Below are positions 9,426-17,500 of a stretch of DNA of 64,000 nucleotides, one piece after another; position 1 is the first letter of the stretch, and every line of letters begins with the position of its first letter. The notes below the pieces were generated by a model. The model saw only the letters and a program-made list of their open reading frames with translations, did not search any database and had not been told where the DNA came from. Origin of the DNA: Methylobacillus methanolivorans (GTDB lineage Bacteria; Pseudomonadota; Gammaproteobacteria; Burkholderiales; Methylophilaceae); assembly GCF_044751345.1 (NCBI RefSeq), contig NZ_JBIWXY010000001.1:1798001-1862000 (forward strand), in the 5' to 3' direction. The position numbers and the translations under genes were made by a program.

Positions 9426-10025
9426 CTACTTGCGCATTGCTTTTTCAGAAGGTGTCATTGCTTCAATGTAAGCCGGGCGAGAGAATATACGTTCTGCGTA
9501 TTTTAGTAAAGGGGCTGCTTGCTTTGGAAGCTCGATACCATAATGCCCCAATCGCCAGAGCAACGGTGCAATGGCAACATCCAGCATAGAAAACTCATCC
9601 CCCAAAATATATTCCTGACGACTAAACAGCGGCACGATCTGGGTCAGATTATCCCGAATCGTCGCACGCGCCTTATCTGCCGCCTTAACATTTCCCGATT
9701 CAATATCTGCAATATGGCTAAAGAGTTGCTCTTCAAAGTTATGCAAGAACAAACGGGCACGGGCACGCATTACAGGGTCAGCCGGCATCAGTTGCGGATG
9801 AGGGAAACGCTCATCAATATATTCATTGATGATATTGGCTTGTTCAAGCACCAAATCACGCTCAACCAATACAGGCACGGTGTTGTGCGGATTGATGACC
9901 GCCAAGTCTTCCGGCTTGTTCGCCATATCCACATCAATCACCTGAAAATCCATGCCCTTTTCGAACAACACGATGCGGCAACGATGGCTATAAGGACAGG
10001 TAGTACCGGAATACAAGGTCATCAT
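9426..10025 (-). CDS. sspA: Stringent starvation protein A (GST-fold)
   Basis: SspA binds RNA polymerase and alters sigma-70 promoter use during starvation; it has a glutathione S-transferase fold without the enzymatic activity. The 199-residue protein starts MMTLYSGTTCPYSHRCRIVL (thioredoxin-like N-terminal domain about 1-78, with the cis-Pro HNTVPVL), followed by an all-helical domain with EFSMLDVAIAPLLWRLG. A second ATG directly follows the first and could be the actual start. It forms an operon with sspB. Confidence 0.95.
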   Translation of the reverse strand: MMTLYSGTTCPYSHRCRIVLFEKGMDFQVIDVDMANKPEDLAVINPHNTVPVLVERDLVLEQANIINEYIDERFPHPQLMPADPVMRARARLFLHNFEEQLFSHIADIESGNVKAADKARATIRDNLTQIVPLFSRQEYILGDEFSMLDVAIAPLLWRLGHYGIELPKQAAPLLKYAERIFSRPAYIEAMTPSEKAMRK

Positions 10026-10191
10026 AATTCATATCTCACTTGAAGAATGCCCGACAGGCAATGTGAAACCCATCGGATAGTAGAAAGGCCATGACCAAAC
10101 GCAACGCGCCCAGTCAAGCAAGGGCAGAATTCTACAGAAATCCCAACAAAAATGAAACAATTAGTTAAATTTAAACTTAATAATCATTGGG

Positions 10192-10938
10192 TTATATTGG
10201 ATTTTCTATATCAATAAACTCATATTCCAAGGCAAATTTCTCTGCCAGATGCCGCCCCAACATCTCCACACCATAGCGTTCGGTAGTATGATGCCCCGCT
10301 GCAATGTAGGCCACGCCAGTTTCCTGCGCCAAATGAAACACCTGCTCGGATACTTCCCCACTGATATATACATCAACACCCAGCGCGATAGCAGCCTCAA
10401 AATAGCCTTGCGCCCCACCACTACACCAGGCAATACGCCGTATTTTCCTCTGAGGCTCACCAAATATCTGTGGCGTGCGTTGCAACTTTACCGCCAGCAC
10501 ATCGGCAAACTCAGCCAATGTACTTTCCTTCATTAATGAACCATACGCGATCAGGCCTTGCTCACCCGTCCAACCTTCTATTGCAACATTCATGATTTGT
10601 GCCAGCCTGGCGTTATTACCCAGCTCCCGATGAGCATCCAACGGTAAGTGATATGCCAGCAAACTCATGTCATGCTGCAGCAAGAACTTCAATCGCGCAT
10701 GTTTAACACCCGTTACCACAGGGGATTCGTTACGCCAGAAATATCCATGATGAACCAAGACAGCATCAGCACCGGCCGATTTTGCAGCCTCAAGCAAAGC
10801 CATACTGGCCGTCACTCCGGATACCAGCTTCCTGACTTCATCACAACCTTGCACCTGTAATCCGTTCGGACAATAATCCTTGAAGCGCTCTACCTCAAGA
10901 AATTGTCCGGTATAATTAACCAGCTCTTTCAATTTCAT
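10192..10938 (-). CDS. Nif3-like dinuclear metal-centre hexameric protein (YbgI family)
   Basis: This is a NIF3/YbgI family protein; members form toroidal hexamers with a dinuclear metal site, and some are linked to GTP cyclohydrolase-like or repair roles, but the physiological substrate is unsettled. The roughly 248-residue product contains the metal-binding motifs VLVHHGYFW, AYHLPLDAH and AAGHHTTERYG. I chose the ATG at 10938 (MKLKELVNYTGQ) because a GGAG lies six bases upstream; in-frame starts at 10944 and 10953 give slightly longer products. It is divergent from the DegS-type gene, with 40 bp between starts. Confidence 0.9.
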   Translation of the reverse strand: MKLKELVNYTGQFLEVERFKDYCPNGLQVQGCDEVRKLVSGVTASMALLEAAKSAGADAVLVHHGYFWRNESPVVTGVKHARLKFLLQHDMSLLAYHLPLDAHRELGNNARLAQIMNVAIEGWTGEQGLIAYGSLMKESTLAEFADVLAVKLQRTPQIFGEPQRKIRRIAWCSGGAQGYFEAAIALGVDVYISGEVSEQVFHLAQETGVAYIAAGHHTTERYGVEMLGRHLAEKFALEYEFIDIENPI

Positions 10939-10978
10939 TGACATCTCCAACATTTAGATTCGCAACGTCGACATCAAC

Positions 10979-12145
10979 ATGCGCAAACTCTGGCTTATTT
11001 TTGCACAGACCGTCACTATCAGTCTCGCTGCTCTTTTCGTAGTGCAATTGTTCTACCCACAACTTCTGCCCCTGAATGAAAAATCAGCGACCTCAATCAA
11101 AGAAGCGCCTTCTCAAGCTGAAGACAACCACACACAACCAGGCTCTTATCGCCATGCGGCACAAGCAGCAATGCCTAGCGTAGTCAATATCTTCACCTCA
11201 AAAAAAGCGAATCAACCCTCCGCTAACCCATTCATGGATGATCCTTTGTTTCGCCACTTTTTCGGTGATCAAATGGACGAACAACAAAGCCAACGCGAAA
11301 ATAGTCTAGGTTCCGGCGTCATTGTCAACAGTCAAGGGCTAATCCTGACCAATCACCACGTGATTGAATCTGCAGATGAAATCGAAGTTGCCTTACCGGA
11401 TGGCAGGACCTTTCCCGCACGCATCGTCGGCACAGACCCTGAAACCGACCTTGCTGTCCTGAAAATCAATGTCCGCAACCTGCCTGCAATTACTTTTGCC
11501 CAACCAAGCAATCTCAGTGTAGGAGATGTTGTATTGGCGATTGGCAATCCTTTCGGTGTTGGACAAACCGTTACTCAGGGCATTATTAGCGCACTTGGTC
11601 GCAGTCATCTCGGAATTAACACCTTTGAGAACTTTATTCAGACCGATGCCCCGATCAACCCTGGCAATTCCGGTGGCGCACTCATTGATACCGAAGGCAA
11701 TTTGGTCGGTATCAATAGCGCAATCTACTCACGTAGTGGCGGCTCCATGGGTATAGGGTTTGCTATCCCTGTGAGTCTAGTCAAGCAAGTCATGGAGCAA
11801 ATTATCCGCCAGGGTAGTGTCACTCGTGGCTGGATTGGTATAGAAGCACAAGACATCACACCGGAGCTGGCCGAGTCCTTTCACTTGAAGCAAGTACGAG
11901 GGTCTCTGGTAGCTGGCGTTGTACGCGGCGGACCTGCGGACAAGGCGGGATTACGGCCCGGGGATATCTTGCTTGAAATTGATGGCAGAGAAGTCATCGA
12001 CAGCTCGACCATGCTGAATGTGATCTCCAATCTCAAACCGGAGAAAAAGGTAATGATCAAGCTCGCCCGCAATGAAAACGAACTTACATTACCGATCATG
12101 ATAGGCAAACGCCCCACACCGCAACTGGCACGTAACCGGGAATAG
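10979..12145 (+). CDS. DegS/HtrA-family trypsin-like serine protease
   Basis: This is an envelope serine protease of the HtrA family. The 388-residue protein has one N-terminal membrane anchor (about 5-27) and a trypsin-like domain with the triad His127 (TNHHVI), Asp157 (ETDLAVL) and Ser231 (GNSGGAL). It has a single C-terminal PDZ domain (about 285-375, with GGPADKAGLRPGDILLEIDG). One anchor and one PDZ is the DegS layout, as opposed to the two PDZ domains of DegP. By analogy it would cleave an anti-sigma factor or damaged periplasmic proteins. The order nif3-degS-tatC (convergent) is usual in betaproteobacteria. Confidence 0.93.
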   Translation: MRKLWLIFAQTVTISLAALFVVQLFYPQLLPLNEKSATSIKEAPSQAEDNHTQPGSYRHAAQAAMPSVVNIFTSKKANQPSANPFMDDPLFRHFFGDQMDEQQSQRENSLGSGVIVNSQGLILTNHHVIESADEIEVALPDGRTFPARIVGTDPETDLAVLKINVRNLPAITFAQPSNLSVGDVVLAIGNPFGVGQTVTQGIISALGRSHLGINTFENFIQTDAPINPGNSGGALIDTEGNLVGINSAIYSRSGGSMGIGFAIPVSLVKQVMEQIIRQGSVTRGWIGIEAQDITPELAESFHLKQVRGSLVAGVVRGGPADKAGLRPGDILLEIDGREVIDSSTMLNVISNLKPEKKVMIKLARNENELTLPIMIGKRPTPQLARNRE

Positions 12146-12178
12146 CTCATCAGTCTAGCGTCAAGGATCCAGCCCGGA

Positions 12179-12215
12179 GGCAACAACTTAATGCAGTTGT
12201 TGCCGACTTTTTCTC
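12179..12215 (+). terminator. Rho-independent terminator after the DegS-type gene, inside the tatC 3' end
   Basis: A perfect 10-bp stem (GGCAACAACT/AGTTGTTGCC, 12179-12204) with a 6-nt loop is followed by GACTTTTT on the plus strand. It overlaps the last codons and stop of the convergent tatC gene, so one stretch of DNA serves as coding end on one strand and terminator on the other. Confidence 0.7.
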
Positions 12216-12922
12216 TGTATCAGGCTTGCAACTAGAATCCCCACCTCATATAGCAACCATAAAGGCACGGCCAGCATTACCTGGGAAATCACGTCAGGCG
12301 GGGTAAAAATCGCCCCCAGGACAAATGCGCCAACGATGACGTAAGAGCGCGCCTCGCGCAGTGAAGCGACACTCACAATGCCAGCACTCACTAACAACAC
12401 TACAGCCACCGGCACCTCAAACGCCAAACCAAAAGCAATAAATAAGGTAATGGCAAAATCTAGGTATTTCCCTATGTCCGTCATGACAGCCACTCCCTCT
12501 GGAGCTGTATGTGTAATAAAACCGAACACGACAGGAAAAACCAGGAAATAGGCAAACGCCATACCAAGCAAGAATAGCAGGGTACTCGCAAACACCAGCG
12601 GCCCAATCAAGCGTCGCTCATGAGTATAGAGACCGGGGGCGACAAATGCCCATATCTGGTACAAGGTATGCGGCAACGAAATCATGAAAGCTGCTAGCAG
12701 GACGACTTTCATCGGTACAAAGAATGGTGTTGTCACATCCGTGGCAATCATCTGCCCACCCACAGGCAGGCTTTGTAGCAGAGGCTGCGCCAGGAAATGA
12801 TAAATATCGTTAGCAAATGGGAACAGCACCAGTGTAATCAGGACGATCCCGATCATGATGCGCAGCAGACGATCACGCAACTCAATCAGGTGCGAGACGA
12901 AAGTATCAGAGGGATTATTCAA
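12188..12922 (-). CDS. tatC: Twin-arginine translocase subunit TatC
   Basis: TatC is the polytopic receptor of the Tat system, which exports folded cofactor-containing proteins. The 244-residue protein has six transmembrane helices and the family signatures SHLIELRDRLLR near the N-terminus, FVAPGLYTHERR in the first periplasmic loop, and FAYFLVFPVVFGF. The start overlaps the end of tatB by 4 nt, so translation is coupled. Confidence 0.96.
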   Translation of the reverse strand: MNNPSDTFVSHLIELRDRLLRIMIGIVLITLVLFPFANDIYHFLAQPLLQSLPVGGQMIATDVTTPFFVPMKVVLLAAFMISLPHTLYQIWAFVAPGLYTHERRLIGPLVFASTLLFLLGMAFAYFLVFPVVFGFITHTAPEGVAVMTDIGKYLDFAITLFIAFGLAFEVPVAVVLLVSAGIVSVASLREARSYVIVGAFVLGAIFTPPDVISQVMLAVPLWLLYEVGILVASLIQRKSRQQLH

Positions 12923-13266
12923 TCTGGTATGCCGCGATTTTTTGGACCATCCTCCACAGGATGATCATGGACTTGAGACTCTAGGCTATCTTGGGCAGAA
13001 GAGGCCATTTGCTGCACCTCCTGCTCTATATCAGTTCCCACCTGCTTCAAGGCAGACTCGGCATCGCGCATATCAGACTGCAATCGCTGCAACTCTTCAA
13101 AGCGTAATTCCCGACTGATATCCGACTTGACGTTATTGACATAACGCTGCACCCGCCCTAACAGTAGACCTACTGTGCGGGCAACCTTGGGGAGTTTTTC
13201 CGGACCAATGACCACAAGTGCCACGATCCCGATCACCACCAGTTCTGAAAAAGCAATATCGAACAC
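12919..13266 (-). CDS. tatB: Sec-independent translocase protein TatB
   Basis: TatB forms the substrate-receptor complex with TatC. The 115-residue protein has the short N-terminal transmembrane helix (MFDIAFSELVVIGIVALVVIG), then the Pro-Glu-Lys-Leu hinge, a long amphipathic helix and a polar C-terminal tail. The glutamate in the N-terminal helix (FSEL) is typical for TatB and separates it from TatA. It lies 15 bp downstream of tatA. Confidence 0.95.
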   Translation of the reverse strand: MFDIAFSELVVIGIVALVVIGPEKLPKVARTVGLLLGRVQRYVNNVKSDISRELRFEELQRLQSDMRDAESALKQVGTDIEQEVQQMASSAQDSLESQVHDHPVEDGPKNRGIPD

Positions 13267-13281
13267 AGGCGACTCGGAATG

Positions 13282-13500
13282 CTACTGCTTTTCCTTGTGT
13301 CTGATATCGTTGTCTACTGTCTGCCCCTTGGCATCATCATCAAGCGCAGCATTGCCAGATTTACCTTGATTGACTGCTTCCTTGAAGCCCTTGACCGCAC
13401 CACCGACATCGCTACCTAAATTACGTAAACGCTTGGTGCCAAAAATCAGAACCACGATCGCAAGCACGATCAACCAATGCCAAATGCTGAATGAACCCAT
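13282..13500 (-). CDS. tatA: Sec-independent translocase protein TatA
   Basis: TatA oligomerises to form the protein-conducting part of the Tat translocase. The 72-residue protein begins MGSFSIWHWLIVLAIVVLIFG, the canonical TatA N-terminus, followed by the TKRLRNLGSDVGGAVKGFKE amphipathic helix and a charged tail. I chose the ATG at 13500 because of this match and an AGGAG site nine bases upstream; the open frame itself begins earlier. Confidence 0.96.
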   Translation of the reverse strand: MGSFSIWHWLIVLAIVVLIFGTKRLRNLGSDVGGAVKGFKEAVNQGKSGNAALDDDAKGQTVDNDIRHKEKQ

Positions 13501-13516
13501 CGCCAGTCTCCTAATG

Positions 13517-13855
13517 TCAAACTTTTGGCAAGGTGTCGCCACCACCAAATACGTGAATATGCAAATGAAAGACTTCTTGCCCACCTTCGCGACCAGTATT
13601 GATCATGGTACGAAAGCCCTTCAAGCCCAACTGCGCAGCAAGCTTGGGGGCTAGCAACATTATCTTGCCAAGTAAGACCTGGTGCAAAGCATCGCAGCTA
13701 GCCAAGCTCTCCACGTGGACTTTCGGCACGATCAGAAAATGCACGGGGGCAATAGGACGAATGTCGTGAAAAGCAATGACTTCATCATCCTCGTAGAACT
13801 TATTGGAAGGAATATCATTCGTCACTATCTTACAAAAAATACAATCAGCACTCAT
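13517..13855 (-). CDS. hinT: HIT-family purine nucleoside phosphoramidase
   Basis: A histidine-triad protein that hydrolyses adenosine phosphoramidates and related adenylates in the cytosol. The 112-residue product starts MSADCIFCKIVTNDIPSNK and has the catalytic triad motif FHLHIHVFGG near the C-terminus. The ATG at 13855 is preferred over an in-frame GTG at 13867, which sits on top of the GGAG sequence. Placement between hisE and tatA is common in betaproteobacteria, so coexpression is likely positional. Confidence 0.9.
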   Translation of the reverse strand: MSADCIFCKIVTNDIPSNKFYEDDEVIAFHDIRPIAPVHFLIVPKVHVESLASCDALHQVLLGKIMLLAPKLAAQLGLKGFRTMINTGREGGQEVFHLHIHVFGGGDTLPKV

Positions 13856-13889
13856 CTGATATTCCACTCCAATACAAAACGCTTATTTC

Positions 13890-14210
13890 TCACTCTACCG
13901 GACGAGAGGCCTTCTCTTCAAGCCCAGACAAGCCTTCGCGCCTAGCCAGCTCTTTCAGCACATCCTGAGGACCTAAGCCTGCATGGGCCAACATAACGAG
14001 GCTATGAAACCAGAGATCAGCCGTTTCATAAATGATCTGATCCGCATCGCCATCTTTGGCAGCAATAATCGTCTCAGCCGCTTCTTCGCCTACCTTTTTC
14101 AAGATAGCATCCAGGCCTTTTGCATATAGCTTGGCGACATAAGATGACTGCGGATCTGCACTTTTGCGCTGTTCCAGCAACTCAGCTAATCTATCTAGCA
14201 CGTCACTCAT
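13890..14210 (-). CDS. hisE: Phosphoribosyl-ATP pyrophosphatase
   Basis: HisE catalyses the second step of histidine synthesis, PR-ATP to PR-AMP plus pyrophosphate. The 106-residue all-helical protein contains the MazG-like metal-binding motif EEAAETIIAAKDGD and the downstream YETADLWFHSLVML. The ATG at 14210 overlaps the end of hisI by 8 nt and begins MSDVLDRLAELLEQRK, the family N-terminus. Here hisE and hisI are separate genes, unlike the fused hisIE of enterobacteria. Confidence 0.95.
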   Translation of the reverse strand: MSDVLDRLAELLEQRKSADPQSSYVAKLYAKGLDAILKKVGEEAAETIIAAKDGDADQIIYETADLWFHSLVMLAHAGLGPQDVLKELARREGLSGLEEKASRPVE

Positions 14211-14595
14211 GGTGATAAATATCCTCTGGATTCTTGATAACCGCTTGGTCAACAATCCAATGTTCCTGTTCCAACTTCTGGAAAAAACAATTATGGCGCC
14301 CGGTATGGCAAGCGATACCACCCACCTGCTCCACTTGAATCAGGATGACATCTTCATCGCAATCCAATCTGATTTCATGCACTTTCTGCACATGACCAGA
14401 TTCCTCGCCTTTATGCCAGAGCCTGCCTCGCGAACGTGACCAATAAACAGCTTGCTGGGTTTCAGCAGTGAGGCGCAATGCTTCGCGATTCATCCAGGCA
14501 AACATTAATACCTTGTTGGTCCCGACTTCCTGAGCAATCACAGGCACCAGACCATCTTCGGTCCATTTAACATGCTCCAGCCATTGCATGCTCAT
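14203..14595 (-). CDS. hisI: Phosphoribosyl-AMP cyclohydrolase
   Basis: HisI opens the purine ring of PR-AMP, the third step of histidine synthesis. The 130-residue protein contains the zinc and magnesium site motifs RLDCDEDVILIQVEQVGGIACHTG and SRGRLWHKGEESGHVQ. It overlaps hisF by 4 nt at its start and hisE by 8 nt at its end, so the three are translationally coupled. The start may be the first ATG (MSMQWLEH) or the third codon. Confidence 0.95.
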   Translation of the reverse strand: MSMQWLEHVKWTEDGLVPVIAQEVGTNKVLMFAWMNREALRLTAETQQAVYWSRSRGRLWHKGEESGHVQKVHEIRLDCDEDVILIQVEQVGGIACHTGRHNCFFQKLEQEHWIVDQAVIKNPEDIYHHE

Positions 14596-15350
14596 AAGCG
14601 CACCTCGATCCCATGCTCTCGCATATATTCCTTGGCTTGACGCACGGTATATTCGCCATAATGAAAAATACTGGCAGCCAGCACCGCATCTGCCCCACCT
14701 TCTTTCACGCCTTCAACCAGGTGCACTAGGTTCCCCACACCACCGGAAGCAATAATGGGCACATCCACAGCCTCACTGATTGCCCGATTCAGCGGGAGAT
14801 TGAAACCCATTTTAGTACCGTCACGATCCATGCTGGTCACTAGCAACTCGCCAGCACCCAGCTCTACCATCTTGCGCGCCCAATCTACCGCATTCAGACC
14901 AGTGGGATTGCGCCCACCGTGGGTAAATATCTCCCAATGGTCTCCAACCTGCTTGGCATCAATAGCCACGACTATGCACTGCGAACCGAATCGACTGGCA
15001 GCATCTGCCACCAATTGAGGATTTGTCACTGCGGCAGTATTAATGCTGACTTTATCCGCACCAGCATTGAGCAATCGACGGACATCTTCCACCGCCCGCA
15101 CACCACCGCCCACCGTCAATGGAATAAATACTTGCGAAGCGACTTGCTCGATGATGCCAAGAATTAGTCCACGATTGTCAGAACTGGCGGTAATATCCAG
15201 AAAAGTCAATTCATCCGCGCCCTGCTCATCATACCGGCGCGCAATCTCCACGGGATCGCCAGCATCACGCAGTTCCAGGAAATTCACCCCCTTGACCACG
15301 CGGCCATTGGTGACATCCAGGCAAGGAATGATGCGCTTGGCTAAGCTCAT
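14592..15350 (-). CDS. hisF: Imidazole glycerol phosphate synthase cyclase subunit
   Basis: HisF is the TIM-barrel half of IGP synthase, using ammonia from HisH to make imidazole glycerol phosphate and AICAR. The 252-residue protein begins MSLAKRIIPCLDVTNGRVVKG, with the catalytic Asp of PCLDV, and contains LTVGGGVRAVEDVRRLLNAG, the second catalytic Asp in VTSMDRDGTK, and the phosphate site IIASGGVGN. Its start overlaps the hisA stop by 4 nt. Confidence 0.97.
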   Translation of the reverse strand: MSLAKRIIPCLDVTNGRVVKGVNFLELRDAGDPVEIARRYDEQGADELTFLDITASSDNRGLILGIIEQVASQVFIPLTVGGGVRAVEDVRRLLNAGADKVSINTAAVTNPQLVADAASRFGSQCIVVAIDAKQVGDHWEIFTHGGRNPTGLNAVDWARKMVELGAGELLVTSMDRDGTKMGFNLPLNRAISEAVDVPIIASGGVGNLVHLVEGVKEGGADAVLAASIFHYGEYTVRQAKEYMREHGIEVRL

Positions 15351-16090
15351 GCCTGACTCAATTCATCCGCGAGCGCTTGGGCCTCGGTAAAATTCAAAGT
15401 GCCTTCGTAAATAGCACGACCTGTAATCGCACCCATTACACCCTCACTCTCAACCTCAACCAGACGCCGCACATCATCAAGATTGGTGACACCGCCACTG
15501 GCGATCACTGGAATAGTCAGCGCTTGGGCTAATGCCACGGTCGCCTCAATATTGACACCAGTTAGCATGCCATCACGCCCAATGTCGGTATAAACCACGG
15601 CTTCTACACCGTAATCCTCGAACTTCTTGGCAAGGTCGATGACGTCGTGGCCGGTCAGCTTGGACCAACCATCGACCGCAACCTTGCCATCCTTGGCATC
15701 TAACCCGACCATGATCTGGCCAGGGAAAGCATAACAGGCTTCATGCAAGAAACCTGGACTCTTGACCGCAGCTGTGCCCACGATCACATAGCTGATACCG
15801 TTATCCAAGTAACGCTCTATGGTCTCGAGATCGCGGATACCGCCACCCAACTGGATAGGGATATCGTTACCCACGGCTTGCACAATCGCCTTGATGGCAT
15901 CTTCATTCACAGGCTTGCCGGCAAACGCGCCATTCAGGTCAACCAAGTGCAATCGCTTGCCGCCTTGGTCAACCCAATGTCTGGCCATGGCACCGGGATC
16001 TTCGGAAAACACCGTGGCATCTTCCATTAAACCTTGTTTTAAACGAACACAATGACCATCTTTCAGGTCGATAGCAGGAATAATCAGCAT
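15347..16090 (-). CDS. hisA: ProFAR isomerase (HisA)
   Basis: HisA converts ProFAR to PRFAR by an Amadori rearrangement. The 247-residue TIM barrel begins MLIIPAIDLKDGHCVRLKQG, with the catalytic Asp in AIDLK, and contains IQLGGGIRD, VYTDIGRDGMLTG and the phosphate-binding PVIASGGVTN. It lies 19 bp after hisH and overlaps hisF by 4 nt. Confidence 0.97.
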   Translation of the reverse strand: MLIIPAIDLKDGHCVRLKQGLMEDATVFSEDPGAMARHWVDQGGKRLHLVDLNGAFAGKPVNEDAIKAIVQAVGNDIPIQLGGGIRDLETIERYLDNGISYVIVGTAAVKSPGFLHEACYAFPGQIMVGLDAKDGKVAVDGWSKLTGHDVIDLAKKFEDYGVEAVVYTDIGRDGMLTGVNIEATVALAQALTIPVIASGGVTNLDDVRRLVEVESEGVMGAITGRAIYEGTLNFTEAQALADELSQA

Positions 16091-16109
16091 GATATTGACG
16101 AATTAACGA

Positions 16110-16754
16110 TTAAAACACCCCGTCCCACTGGACGAAGTTTGAAAGAAGTTGAAGGCCAGCATGATGGCTCTTTTCCGGATGAAACTGCACCGCGAACAGG
16201 TTGCCATGGGCAATAGCACTAGTAAAGCGCTTGGGATATTCGCTATATCCCGCAGCCAAACTGGCATTTTCAGGAGCCACATAATAGCTGTGCACATAGT
16301 AAAAGCGCTCGCCATCCTCAATGCCATGCCATAGCGGATGAGCTATGCTTTGACGCACTTGGTTCCAGCCCATGTGTGGCACTTTGAGTTTAGCGCCATG
16401 CTCATCATGCATGTCGGCAGCGGCAAAGCGCTTGACCTGGCCCTTGAACAATCCCAACCCTGAGGCATCTCCCTCTTCGCTATGCTCAAACAATAGCTGC
16501 AAGCCAATGCAGATGCCCAGGAATGGCTTATCTGCTGCGGCAACCATCACCGCCTCGCGTAAGCCACGTGCCTCCAACTCACGCATACAGTCCGGCATGG
16601 CACCTTGGCCAGGAAAAACCACACGTGAGGCAGCAGCAATCTCTGCCGGGTCACTGGTCACAACAACGGTCTGGTTGGGCGCAACGTGCTCCAACGCCTT
16701 GGACACTGAGCGCAGATTGCCCATGCCATAATCAACAACGGCTATATCTGTCAT
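16110..16754 (-). CDS. hisH: Imidazole glycerol phosphate synthase glutamine amidotransferase subunit
   Basis: HisH hydrolyses glutamine and channels ammonia to HisF. The 214-residue class I amidotransferase starts MTDIAVVDYGMGNLRSVSKA. It has the oxyanion strand VVFPGQGAMP, the nucleophile Cys in FLGICIGLQLLFEHS, and the His-Glu pair in AVQFHPEKSH. It lies between hisB and hisA. Confidence 0.97.
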   Translation of the reverse strand: MTDIAVVDYGMGNLRSVSKALEHVAPNQTVVVTSDPAEIAAASRVVFPGQGAMPDCMRELEARGLREAVMVAAADKPFLGICIGLQLLFEHSEEGDASGLGLFKGQVKRFAAADMHDEHGAKLKVPHMGWNQVRQSIAHPLWHGIEDGERFYYVHSYYVAPENASLAAGYSEYPKRFTSAIAHGNLFAVQFHPEKSHHAGLQLLSNFVQWDGVF

Positions 16755-16781
16755 GGTAAGTCGGTAGGAAACCGGAAATGT

Positions 16782-17378
16782 CTATAAACTGCCTTTGGTT
16801 GAAGGCATTATACCCACCATACGGGGGTCAAGTTCAACCGCAGCGCGCAAAGCACGGCCAAAAGCCTTGAAAATGGTTTCTGCTTGATGGTGCGCATTCT
16901 TGCCACGCAGGTTGTCGATATGCAGCGTAATCGCAGCATGATTAACAAAGCCCTGGAAAAATTCACGCACCAAATCAACATCGAATTCACCGATGCGAGC
17001 ACGGGTAAAGTCCACGTTGAACTCCAGCCCTGGACGCCCGGAAATATCCAGCACAACGCGCGATAAAGCTTCATCCAATGGCACATACGCATGTGCATAA
17101 CGGCGTATGCCCTTTTTGTCGCCTAATGCCCGGCTAAAGGCCTGGCCCAAGGCAATGCCTACATCCTCAACGGTGTGGTGAGCGTCAATATGCAGGTCGC
17201 CCTGACACTCAACATTAATATCCATCATGCCATGTCGGGCGATTTGATCCAGCATATGATCAAAAAAACCAACCCCGCTATTTAGCTTGGATACACCGGT
17301 GCCATCCAGATTGATGGCAACAGCAATCTTGGTTTCTAGAGTATTGCGGCTCACTTCAGCGTTACGCATGGCAGTCAT
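16782..17378 (-). CDS. hisB: Imidazoleglycerol-phosphate dehydratase
   Basis: HisB dehydrates IGP to imidazole acetol phosphate. The 198-residue protein is the monofunctional form, without the histidinol phosphatase domain of enterobacteria. It has the manganese-binding motifs FFDHMLDQIARHG, DAHHTVEDVGI and KNAHHQAETIFKAFGRAL. The likely start is MTAMRNAEVSRNT or the internal MRNAEV three codons later. The gap to hps upstream contains a terminator-like hairpin. Confidence 0.96.
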   Translation of the reverse strand: MTAMRNAEVSRNTLETKIAVAINLDGTGVSKLNSGVGFFDHMLDQIARHGMMDINVECQGDLHIDAHHTVEDVGIALGQAFSRALGDKKGIRRYAHAYVPLDEALSRVVLDISGRPGLEFNVDFTRARIGEFDVDLVREFFQGFVNHAAITLHIDNLRGKNAHHQAETIFKAFGRALRAAVELDPRMVGIMPSTKGSL

Positions 17379-17410
17379 TCACATCACAAATCATTGAGTC
17401 ATAAAATCAA

Positions 17411-17448
17411 AACCGTTGCAAAACAGTCGATACAGTCTTGCAACGGTT
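17411..17448 (-). terminator. Terminator-like hairpin between hps and hisB
   Basis: A 10-bp stem (AACCGTTGCA/TGCAACGGTT) with an 18-nt loop is followed on the transcribed strand by TTTGATTTTATG. A second stem (17466-17488, CGGCATATC/GATATGCCG) lies nearer the hps stop. Together they suggest partial termination after hps, so hps can be made in excess over the downstream his and tat genes. Confidence 0.5.
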
Positions 17449-17500
17449 CCAGACAAGCTAAATATCGGCATATCTACTGGATATGCCGCAAACAGCTTGA

